DNA of 64,000 bases from assembly GCA_022578965.1 (NCBI GenBank), contig MU400538.1, forward strand, positions 124,001 through 188,000. The letters are read 5' to 3'. Below, in pieces: positions 46,198 through 56,855 of the stretch (position 1 is the first letter of the stretch; the number at the start of each line of letters is the position of its first letter). The notes beneath the pieces are model-generated. The model was not told the origin of the DNA, made no database searches, and saw nothing but the letters and a program-made list of their open reading frames with translations. The translations under genes and the position numbers were made by a program. The stretch comes from Xylaria sp. FL1777 (Eukaryota; Ascomycota; Sordariomycetes; Xylariales; Xylariaceae).

Positions 46198-46238
46198 CTG
46201 AACGCTGAACGCTGAACGCTCAACGCTCAACGCTGAAC
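46198..46238. repeat. Heptamer tandem repeat (CTGAACG)
   Basis: About six units of CTGAACG/CTCAACG in a row, around 400 bp before the OSBP start codon and probably in or near its 5' UTR or promoter. Confidence 0.75.
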
Positions 46239-46500
46239 TGTTGGGTCCCACCCGGCGGTAAATCCTTATAATCCTTATACCTAGACTAGGCTGTGATTAG
46301 CTTGGCGTTGGCTTTTCCTTGGTGCCCCTCCCGACACCCCTCCCGATCTTCCGACACTAACGACTCGACTTACTGTACGTATGTCTTGTATTGTATTATT
46401 CTTGTTCATTGCGTCGGCCATACTTGCTGACATCATCACCACTTATCGCCCTCGACAGTACCGTGGATCTTTGCCTTGCTTCGGCTTCCAGTGCTACTGT

Positions 46501-46527
46501 ACCTACCTACCTACCTACCTACCTACT
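46501..46527. repeat. CTAC tetranucleotide microsatellite
   Basis: Six to seven ACCT units just upstream of the OSBP start codon. Confidence 0.8.
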
Positions 46528-46621
46528 ACTATCTCCCTTTTTCTCTCCTGCACACACAGTACCAGTACCAGTCCCGGTCCCAGTACCTTTTTTTATTTCG
46601 TCGAGTTGAGACGTCACGACT

Positions 46622-48074
46622 ATGTCGGATCCAACGCCGAACCCTCAAGCGAGCGGATCCAGTTGGACTACATTCCTCAAGGTTGGTGCTCCGTGACTCC
46701 GACCGTCATATCACAGTTGACTCATCTTGCCTACCTTTGTCTTGTCTCGTCTCGACTCGTCTCGACTCTTACATGGCTAACATGGTTCATCTCTCTCTTT
46801 CTCTGTTATATAGTCCATTGCCTCCTTTAATGGCGACCTTGCCTCTCTGACCGCGCCGCCTTTCATCCTCTCCGCAAAGAGTCTCACCGAGTTTAGTTCG
46901 TACTGGTGCGAACATCCCAGCGTCTTTGCCGCCCCGGCCAAGGAGGAAGACCCTGCCAAGAGAGCCTTGCTGGTGCTCAAGTGGTTCTTGACCACCCTCA
47001 AGCAGTCATACGCAAGTCGGACCGAGCAATACGGAAATGAGAAGAAGCCCCTCAATCCCTTTCTGGGCGAGCTGTACTTGGGAAAATGGGAGGACGATGC
47101 TGGCACCACCGACTTGATCAGCGAGCAAGTCAGGTAAGTGCCGGGAATGGCCGGGAATCAGCTTGCGCGCACCGAAGAATACCTGTCATGTTGACGTATT
47201 ATTGGACAGCCATCACCCACCTGCTACGGCATACAGCATTACCAACGAAGCCTCTGGCGTCCACCTGCAAGGTTATAACGCGCAGAAGGCGAGTTTCTCC
47301 AAGACCATCAACATTAAGCAGATCGGTCATGGCATGCTTACCGTCCCCGTGCCTAACAAACCAGACGAGCGCGACACCTATCTCTTCACGCTACCCGCTA
47401 TGCACGTAGAAGGCCTCATATTCGGCGCCCCCTTCGTGGAGCTTGAAGGCACAACATACATCACGTCCTCGACAGGCTTTACAGCCAAGATCTCGTACTT
47501 GGGCAAAGGTTGGGTCAGCGGCAAGAAGAACTCGTTCACGGCAACGCTATATCCGTCAGGGAACGAGAAGGATGTTTTGTACAATTGCTCCGGCCAGTGG
47601 ACCAAGGCCTTCGAAATGCACAGCGGCCCCATAAAGCACAATTCCTCGAAGACCCTCATTGGGACGTGGGATCCCGACACAACGCCCACGAGCGAACTTA
47701 TTATCCTACCTTTAGATAAGCAACACCCTCTCGAGTCGCGTCGTGCCTGGGCCGGCGTAGCGGAGGGTATCGCTAAGGGCGATATGGACTACGTCGGCAG
47801 GGAGAAGACGAAGATCGAGCAGGCCCAGCGCGCGATGCGTAAGAAGGAGCAGGCGGAGGGTAGGCAGTGGGAGCGCAGATACTTCACGTCCCGTACAGAC
47901 GGCGATGACACACTTCGGGTCCTTGCATCATTCGTGGGCCTGGACTCGAATGGAGATGCGGATAGGACAGGTGGCTTATGGCGGTTCGACGCCACCAAAG
48001 CTGCCAAGGCCAAAGGGGAGACGCTTAGTGATGAGGAAAAAGCTGTCCTGGCACGCGAGTTGCTAGGGCAGTAA
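46622..48074 (+). CDS. Oxysterol-binding protein, Kes1/Osh4 type
   Basis: A cytosolic lipid-transfer protein that exchanges sterol and PI4P between membranes, notably at the Golgi. Exons 46622-46681, 46814-47133 and 47210-48074 give 414 residues: a short OSBP with only the ORD domain, like yeast Kes1/Osh4. The family fingerprint EQVSHHPP is at residues 124-131; intron 2 splits the Ser codon inside it. [15 protein letters not shown] precedes it. Further landmarks are [16 protein letters not shown], near-C-terminal [13 protein letters not shown] and the basic helix [20 protein letters not shown], with WERRYF. No PH, ankyrin or FFAT motif. The first intron falls immediately after a 20-residue N-terminus. 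Confidence 0.94.
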
Positions 48075-49830
48075 ACATCATCTATGAGTTGCGTTATGTC
48101 CCATGATTCGATGCGCGAAATGGAACTCGATTGAGAGCTAGCCCATCTCACCTCTCCTCCCCTCACCTCGCATCCTGTAATGGTATAGAGAGACAGAAAG
48201 GCGGAGTAGGTCGCCTAGGAATAAATGAAGACGTGCCGGGTGAGGGAGGGGGGTAGCAAAACTTACTATTCACTTCACGGTTGGCGTTGCATTATATACG
48301 GTGGTGGTGGCGGCGGCGGTAGCGGATGTGCCAATGCTAAAGACCTTGTATACAGCATCCTACCTAGCTATCTATAGCGCAGAGGTTCGTCGTGGGCTTA
48401 ATGCGAGGCTGCTGTCGCTCACTCGCGATCAGTAGGGGGAATAGATAGCGGAGATGCCTTACCCGCATTCCGCGACTGTTGTGATTCTGCGATTCTGGGA
48501 TTTTCGTCTCATGCGTGTGTGATCTTCGGGGTAAGAAACGTGTGGACATTTGAGACGCTGGCTTTTTGTTACTGGATATTAATCTCAGAGCTCTCACATT
48601 CTTATCTATTAGCTGGTACATTGAGACCTCGTCTTGCACATCATGCGATAAGTCTGGTGACGTCCCATGAGATCCTCACCCCATTGCTTGTCCTACCATC
48701 TATTTATCCTAAGTAGGTATCTATCTACCTATTTATCTGAGGATCGAATAAAAAGACGATATTTACATCTCCTCCTCATTACGAACCTAATTCTCTACAG
48801 CTTCAACCCCCGACATTCTCGATAAAGCCTGACTGATTTCTCTGTTATTAAGAGTCTTCCTCAGACTTAATTAAGTAGATAGACAGATCCATGCCGTAAT
48901 AGTTGAAAATAACGTAAGGTGTATAGACAACTGCAGTAAGCCAGCAAGCACATGGCCTTTATAGGCGAATATTTATAACTACATCAATCTGCTATTAATA
49001 AGCAGTGGCGGTGTTTTCCTCTCTTTGGTTGCTTCCTCTCCATACCTCGGTCTCTGTGTGTGAGTTATCTAGACTAGCAGAAGTTGGCCATCGTTTCTCT
49101 AAGGAACTTTGTCAAGAGTTGGATGGGTTCACGCTGTGACGTTTCGACGCTTATCTGAGTAACTAAGTTCAGCTAGCTAGATGGATAGGCTGCTTGAGAA
49201 TTATTTTCGCACTGCTCCATAGTCTTTGCAGTTGAACGTATTCACCCTGAATTTGCTGTAGACGATTAGGAGAGTAGTAGGATTCCAATCAATCAATTCA
49301 AGTAGACGAGTGAGTAAGGAAGGCTAAGATGGTGTTGGGTTTGAATGGGTAACTGTATTCTAGGTTAGGGGGTGAAAAGGAGAGGAAAGCTGAGAAAAGT
49401 TACAATAATATTGGATCCCAGCATGGTTTGTCTTCATATACTGTATTCACTAACTGCTTCAAGCGTTCAACTGCTGGATAGCTTTTCCTCCTGCCACCCT
49501 AGCTCCAGATTACATCAACTTCTGCAGCACAAATATACACATGGAGAATTCTGCTACTAGTTGGCAGTAGTCTTAACGTATCATTCGCTCAAAACCACCC
49601 AGCTTCAACATCCAAGCAACCAACCGGCGGTGAACTGGGGGCTTCGCTAAGATACCCCTAAACAACCGATATTACGCAGACCACAATCTCGTAATCGGAG
49701 AGAACGGGTCATATTGCCGAAAAAAATCAGGCAAGTGCTGGATGGAGAATGTGCGACCTTTCAGATTCGGTGCCCAGATCACCGTCTGCTGCTCTTGCGT
49801 TTGTCGATCTGGACGGTCACTTGCGGACGC
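48075..49830. other. Intergenic between OSBP and SEC5 (convergent)
   Basis: 1.75 kb with both 3' UTRs. A GGT/GGC triplet run lies at 48299-48325. ORFs at 48364-48639 and 48519-48716 overlap antisense and show no domains. Confidence 0.5.
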
Positions 49831-52800
49831 CTAGCCCGTTACGGTGCGCTCCAGAGTCTGGTTTCGCCTTGGTTTTTTAAAGCATGCAAACTCAGTCTTG
49901 GATTGATCCCGTAATCTCTTGAGGAGCTCACGCATGCCCGGCAACTCATCCTGGAGCTGATTTCGGGCCTGGTTGTCTGTCTTCCCGTCGAGCATTGCAT
50001 AAATCTCACTCTGGAGAGTCGACGCTTTTTCCGTTGTGTATTGACTTAGTGTCTGCGCGATGAATTCTACATCTAGCGTGGCTTGGATCAATGCGCTTAG
50101 GTCGTATGTTGGTCGAGATTTGAGAGCCTCGAGAAGCTCGCGACTAATTTGCTCGAGGAGAAATGAAAGAACTTGGCTTGTCAAAGAGAGGGCTGTGGTT
50201 GAAACCTGTGTATGCACAAGGACCAGTGACAGTAGAGCCTGATACACGTAAGGCTTAACTTCTGTAGGCTTACCAGCCGGCACCCAGTTTGGATCGTTCA
50301 AGCCTAAGCGAATAATCTTGCGTAGAGAATCCACCGCCGGCCGGGTGTAAGTCTGGAATAATCGAGCATCGATTTGACCGAGAACGTCCTTGATCGTTTT
50401 TGATTCTTCTGTAAGTTTGACGGAGAAAGCGGCTTCAAACTGGGAGTTCAACTTTGGTACAACTTGAGAACGGAGGGCTTGTAGGTTGCTGAGAGTCAAT
50501 AGCATGCGAACATTCTATGTTAGTTGCTTGTTAGCATTCGGCCCCAGTGTTCCTGCTATTGTCACTTACTCTATCACCAGCATCAATTGTTCCCTTCCCA
50601 GAAATTACAGACGCTCTCTCACGATTGGAACCTATTGAGCTGTCCAGATCCGTGGTCCATTCGTCCTCGGCTTTCTTAACCGTCCTCTCAGCATTCTCAA
50701 CCATACCGCTAAGTGCTTTATATAATGTTGTAACGTATTGACTTCGAACCATCTGCAACAGTTTTGCTGGTGGGGGCAGAATAATGTCCCCAGGGCCGGG
50801 CTTAGCGATTGCCTCGGAGACATATAATATCTTCTGTATTCCACCGAGAAGGGCTCCTTCAAACGCGGCGAAGGTTGCTGGCATACAAGTAACGTCTCCT
50901 GTCTCTTTCGATCGTTGCCAATCCTCTACCAGCTTGATGTTCTCAGCATCTTTATTCCATGCACCGCAAAGAGCAGCAACACATCTGTCCCGTGCAGATC
51001 CAATCAACGTTCTCAACAATTCCATTTGTTTTGCGTCATCTTGACTAACAGGAGCGACACTGGCCATCTCTGCTGCTCCGGTGCCAACTAAGCCAAGCAT
51101 CTTTGACAAGTAATGAACACCGCTGATGGAGTTCGACGCCGGTGGCCAAAACGCAAACTTCTCCCAGGATTCACCTCGTTTGGGAGATGGCGGTGGAAGG
51201 TTGTTCGCATCAAGATGAAACCGGGGGTCTCGAGCATTTGTAGGCGATAACTGTGCTGACATGGGTGACCCCGGTGAAGGGGGAAGAGGGGAAAATAGGA
51301 GCGAGATATCCTCAGGGGGAGCACTAGCAAAGAATTCATACACATGAGCACGGATCATATCAACAAGCTCGATGGTGGCTTTCCGAAGGTCGAGCGTGCC
51401 CTGTTGTGAGAGCCGGTGATGTTCACGCGACTCGCCATTAAAACCCGTGGGTAAAGATTTCTGCGCTTTTCCGTCAATGAAACTTTCAACAGTCTGCCAA
51501 AATTCCAAGACTTCTCCCAGAACACCCTGAGAAGATAAAAGACTAGACAAGAAAGATACCATCTTCTCCCATAATTCGATGACATCTGGAGTGTCCAACC
51601 CGTTGGGTTTGCCTCCTACGGAATGTCGGCCGAGATTGCGTAGGTGCGAGGCGAGAATTTGTGATGAAGGCTTGTCAGCGTTGGCGAGTCGGCGTCTTAG
51701 TACTTCGATCTCAACCTTGGCTCGATCTCCCACAAGCGAAATCTTGCCCTTTAAGTAATCATACCTACTCAGGAGCCAAACCCATATCGGGTTATCTTCC
51801 ACACCCAGCTCCAGCAACAGGCCTATGAGTTCCATGTGTTGGTCTTGAGCCGGACCCCTGGTATCCGTCTTGGACACGCTATGAAGTAATGTTAATTTCC
51901 TCCAGACCTCACGTTTAAAGAGCTGGATCTGTTCGTCGACATCGTACCACATCCGAGCAGCGATGAGAAGTTGGTATGTTTGAGTCTCGCTTGGTGGTGT
52001 TGAGCCCAGATCCTGGACAAGTTTTTTCGCTTCATCAGCGAACTTCCTAGCTCGGCCATATTCTTCTACCAGTGCATCATAATCTTTTCGTCTTATGCTA
52101 TCCGCAATATTGGAGCTCGTTTCGACGTGCTCCTTATAGCGGTCCAGACTGGTAGATATAGTTTTGAGATTCTCCTCCTTCTCACGCCCGCCTAGTGCCG
52201 GGCCCCAAACATCTTCTGCCTTTGCCGAGACGTCCAAAAGAGGGCCCTTGATACCCGACACGCCGTAGTCGCTTTCTTTGACAAGCGCATTCTTCTTCTT
52301 GTTTTCTCCCAGACCAGGAGATCCGAGAGGACTAGCCCCAAGCGCAGGCGCACCACCACCACCACTATTGCCGCCCATGAAGCTACCCCTACTAGCATGA
52401 CGGGAATGCGCACGCACTCGACTGGTAGGTGTCGTGGGCGGCTCGGCACCGCGGTATTTCATCTCCCTGTAAACATTGTCGATCGTCGCCTTGGCGCGAA
52501 CAAATCGCTCGAAGTTGGATTCTACCAGTACCTTCAACGAAGCAGACTTCTGGTCGATTGATCGCGAGAGGACATCGAGGCCGTGGAGTAAAGACTGTGT
52601 GTCGGCATTGGCGTGCATCTGAGAGAGGAACAAGGCAGGCGAGAAGCTCGTCGACGATAACAGGAAACGATTGCCTGGGTTGGTAGCATTGAGCCTTTAT
52701 ACTGTCGTTTGAACCAGGTGGGTTGGGGATGGTGGTGGCACTTACGCAATCGAGTATCATCTTGGATAGGCACTCCCAGGTCATTGAGAGCCCTCACAAC

Positions 52801-53082
52801 GCTGTCCGAAGACCCAAGCGGGTCAGGCTCGTCGCGCTGAACCAAGTTGCTCACGCCGCTCGACGAGGTCTCGGACCCTGCAACGATACTGGCCCTGTTA
52901 CTGACGGCGCGTTCGAGGGCGTCATAGCGAGACTTGCGGCGATTGAGCTTCTTCTTCTTCTGCTGCTCGCGGTCGCTATCCGAGTCGTCGTCTAGCTTGT
53001 CGTTCTTCTCGGCCGGCCAGGTCGAGGGCATCAAGGTGGAGATGCCATAGAAGTCGAGGACGTTGCGGTCGAAGTCGGCCAT
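49831..53082 (-). CDS. SEC5: Exocyst complex component Sec5
   Basis: A subunit of the octameric exocyst that tethers secretory vesicles to the plasma membrane at growing tips. Exons 52746-53082, 50570-52674 and 49831-50514 give 1041 residues. The N-terminal region starts DRNVLDFYGISTLMPSTW, then is charged and low-complexity. The conserved Sec5 core opens after the first intron: PALFLSQMHANADTQSLLHG, then SIDQKSASLKVLVESNFERF and AKATIDNVYREMKYRG. Next come a Ser/Gly-rich linker (GGNSGGGGAPALG), a long helical rod with REVWRKLTLLHSV, and a C-terminal helical domain. A Pro-rich insert (LFSPLPPSPGSP) lies in the middle. Divergent from the IDH2 gene, with 964 bp between start codons. Confidence 0.94.
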
Positions 53083-54046
53083 GGTTGTTACGGTTGGGCG
53101 TCTATGGCTTGTTCCATACAGAGATAGAGATACAGAGATGCTGCCTTGGCTTATAATTCGGACGGCTTCTCGGGGGTCTCAGGGTTCTCGAGGTCGAGTA
53201 TCATGCTGATCCAGAGCTGGAAGCGTGGGTTCGAGACAAAGTGAGTAGATTGGTTGATCGTATATTGTTGTTGTATCGTTGTACCATGGCACAGCGAGCC
53301 AAGGTGTCTCGCCAGCCCCCAAGCACGAAAGCCGTTTGAAGGTGCTTGAAACCGGGTATCTTCAATGCGCCGTGGCTTAGAGCCGAACGTATGTGGGTAG
53401 GTACCGATTTGAAGGTATACAGCGGGTCGGCACAGCTGCAGTGCCTGGTCTGTGCATTGCAGGGGGTGCCTAAGTAAGTACCTAGTCGGACTGCGGATAC
53501 CTACATATCTAATGTACCACTTCAAAGGCAAGCATACAAGTAAATACCTAGGTAGAGTAGAAAAAGTAAATGAACTAATCATGATATGATAATTGGATTA
53601 TTAATTTACCTTTCTACTTACTTATCTATTTCTATTTATTTAACTATTTTTTCTTTCAAGTGGTAGAGTTCAAGTGGCGTGTAGTAACTTTGTCTTTACG
53701 TTGTTCTTGTTACACCTACTTTATAGCGAGTTACGTAGCTCCCATGATTTAGTGGGGTTTTTGTTATTATCAGATGTCAACGTTGCGTTTTGAGGCTGCA
53801 CATACCTGGGCGGCCCAGTTTATTGAGCTGGTCCCGTTGGTCGATTATTTTCTTCCTACAGCCAGAGACTGGCTTGTCCGACACCACCCGAGGTTATCGA
53901 AGGAAAAGCGCTCTTAGAAAATTCCCCACGCAGCCGCAACACATTCCCACGTCTTTCTTGCGGCGCCAGCGCTTTTTGCGTCTCCAACACCCTTTAAAAA
54001 ATAAAGTAAACCTCACTTTGGCTGCGCCCTGAACTCCTCCTCCACG
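53083..54046. promoter_or_regulatory. Divergent promoter region, SEC5 and IDH2
   Basis: 964 bp between two housekeeping genes transcribed outward. Contains a perfect TACCTAGGTA palindrome at 53545-53554 and an AT-rich tract (53580-53660). The ORF at 53151-53582 is antisense within this spacer and not supported. Confidence 0.5.
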
Positions 54047-55533
54047 ATGCTATCTCTTCGTGCTATTGCCGCCCCTGCGCGGCGCCAATGCTTTGCTGCC
54101 GTTCCCAGAGCCACAGCCACTCTGTCCTTCCAGGTGAACCAGGCTCTTGAACTAGCAAAACTCGTGAAGTTGTGCTGGTCGCTAACCACTACTTCATCCT
54201 TCAGAACAGGAGGTTTTACTCAGACAAGGTCGCCAAGTTCCAAGGCACCAAGAACGCCGATGTACGTGCACCAGCCGCTTCCGTTCCCTCGACTCCCAAG
54301 ACACGCCTTGCGACATGATTACGAAAATAACTCACGCCCGCAACCGTTTACAAGCAGCGTATGGCCGTTGTGCCACCACCAGAATTAACTAACACGCCGC
54401 GTGACAGGGCCGCTACACAGTTAGTATCATGGAGGGTGATGGCATCGGTCCCGAGATCTCCCAGGCCGTGAAGGACATCTTCGAGGCCGCCAAGGTGCGA
54501 TTTACAGTTTCCAGGTGCCCTCTGCGCACCACATGAAAGCTTACCCATTCTGCGTAGACACCGATTGCATGGGAGCCCGTTGATGTTACCCCCATCCTCA
54601 AGGACGGAAAGACCGCCATCCCAGATGCCACCATTGAGAGCATCGAGAGAAATAAGGTTGCACTGAAGGGACCTTTGGCCGTACGTCATGAGGAGAAGTC
54701 GACCCCTTCATGCATGGAGAACGGCTGCTAACGAATCACAGACCCCCGTCGGCAAGGGCCATGTCTCTCTCAACCTCACCCTCCGAAGAACCTTCAACCT
54801 CTTCGCCAACCTGCGACCTTGCCGCTCCGTTGCTGGCTACAAGACCCCTTACGATAACGTCGATACCGTCTTGATCCGAGAGAACACCGAGGGCGAGTAC
54901 TCTGGTATCGAGCACGTCGTTGTCGATGGCGTCGTTCAGAGCATCAAGCTCATTACCCGCGAGGCCAGTGAGCGTGTGCTGCGATTCGCCTTCCAGCATG
55001 CCCAGGAGATTGGCCGCAAGAAGGTCCGTGTTGTACACAAGGCCACTATCATGAAGATGTCCGACGGTCTCTTCCTACGCGTCGCTCGTGAGGTCGCCAA
55101 GGATTTCCCCGAGATCGAGTTCGACGCCGAGCTCCTCGACAACACCTGCCTGAAGATGGTCACCGACCCTCTACCTTACAACGACAAGGTCCTTGTCATG
55201 CCCAACCTGTACGGTGACATTCTCTCCGACATGTGCGCCGGTCTGATAGGTGGTCTGGGTCTGACCCCTTCGGGCAACATCGGTGATGAATGCTCTATCT
55301 TTGAGGCGGTCCACGGTTCCGCCCCCGACATTGCCGGCAAGGGTCTGGCCAACCCCACCGCTCTGCTACTCAGCTCTATGATGATGTTGCGTCACATGGG
55401 CCTGACCGATTACGCCAACCGCATCGAACGCGCAACTTTCGACACCCTGGCCGAAGGCAAAGCTCTGACCGGTGATCTGGGTGGCAAGGCCAAGACCGCG
55501 GAATACGCTGCTGCTATCATCTCGAAACTGTAG
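54047..55533 (+). CDS. IDH2: Isocitrate dehydrogenase [NAD] subunit 2, mitochondrial
   Basis: Catalytic subunit of the TCA-cycle NAD-isocitrate dehydrogenase in the mitochondrial matrix. Exons 54047-54133, 54205-54261, 54408-54494, 54558-54680 and 54742-55533 give 381 residues. An Arg/Ala-rich presequence ([18 protein letters not shown]) ends near RRFYSDK. Substrate and cofactor motifs: [52 protein letters not shown] with the catalytic Lys, [11 protein letters not shown] and [14 protein letters not shown] with the NAD-type binding loop. Similarity to fungal IDH2 rather than IDH1 is judged from the [19 protein letters not shown] block and [16 protein letters not shown] am fairly but not fully sure of subunit 2. 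Short introns crowd the 5' half, typical of highly expressed fungal genes. Confidence 0.93.
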
Positions 55534-56855
55534 ATACCAACTCATACCTTAACCTCACTTACTCCCTCTCCCTCAACCCCTCCTTATACCCGCCCTCAGT
55601 CATCACATCCGCATCTTCAGTAATTTGCATAAACCCCTCGAATCCTATTTTGTTAGACATGAAACTGGAAAGGCGTGGCGTGGGCAAACAAGCAACTACA
55701 AAAACCTAAGGCTAGACATAGGTTAGGTGGATAGATTTGTACAACAGGAACCAGCGAAGGGGTACGTATGCACGAAACACAACAACAATGAAATAATAAA
55801 CAAATTTCAAAAAAAAAGAAAAAGAAACCAAACAAGAAAAAGCGCGTGGTAGACAACAGAATAACTTCTAATGCAAGTCATTTATGTCGCTTCAGCAGGC
55901 CAATAACATATAGCACCTACCTTAGGTAATTTGCATGTTACGAATATGCTTTTCAAAAGGCCTGCGGCTTATAGGAGCGAAAAAGAATGTGAGTAATTTG
56001 GTCTAGATGCGATATACATACAGTACCTGCAGGTAGCTATCATCTATCCATTGCTAGAGAGCTAGGTGCCTTTACAAGCAAGTTAAACCAAGTTTCCATC
56101 CCATTACCTAGGTATAGAAGCAAGCAAGAAATGAAAGGGAATAGAATAAGATAGTGTCTGTAATTTAGGTTCGCATGCATCTTTAAGGAAAGAGGGAGAA
56201 AAGAAATCATGACTCCCAGCGCGAGAAATCTTAAGTGGGTCTTGAAAATCCTATATCGCGAGACACAAGAGAGTAAGAAGTCGCCGTACTATCCTTCCAT
56301 CTATCAGGAACGCCTTAGTCCAATGGGGAGACTTTCCCCATCCATCCTTATATACCGGCCGACAAGCGTCGCGAGACAAACCAATGTAGCGTAATCTCCT
56401 ATTCGTTACCTACCTATCCATTCCATTCGTGCAAACTTTTTTCTATCCGTTATCTATGTCCCTCCCTCAATTCATTTCCGCTGCGTTGAGCAATCATGGC
56501 TCATGTTCGTATAGTACTAGGCGAGACAAGTACAAGTTGTCGTGACATCATACAGCAAGTTCATAATCGAAATGTGCGCTGAACAGTCGAGAGATTTTGT
56601 CAAACATTGATCGAAGCTACACCGAGGCTCATGAGAACCCGTAGCTGATACAGGAACCGCGATTTCAAGTTAGACCAGGAACAGGGAATCCTAATAGGTG
56701 AACAACCACTCCGTAAGAGTCGCATCGTCCATCGGAGCCGTTGGGAAAAGGCATATATCTTCGTCGACGTCAGACGTCAACGTGGGAAGTACCTCTTCAC
56801 CCCCCTGGGATATTATTGGGGGCACTTGAAGTTCCTCTTGAGCAACTGACGATGA
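55534..56855. other. Intergenic between IDH2 and BED/Zn2Cys6 gene (convergent)
   Basis: 1.3 kb with both 3' UTRs, a purine tract at 55805-55850, and a perfect TACCTAGGTA palindrome at 56105-56114. No gene recognised; the plus-strand ORF at 56741-57040 overlaps the real last exon of the next gene on the other strand. Confidence 0.5.

Larger units (their letters stand above)
44872..46621. other. Intergenic and 5' leader of the OSBP gene
   Basis: 1.75 kb. T-rich 3' region of the glycosyltransferase gene (44905-44975); a 12-bp direct repeat ATGACTTATGAT at 45190-45213; CTACC-rich DNA around 45810-45835. Close to the OSBP start: heptamer repeats (46198-46238), a CTAC microsatellite (46501-46527) and CCAGTA repeats (46558-46588). 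No gene recognised. Confidence 0.5.
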
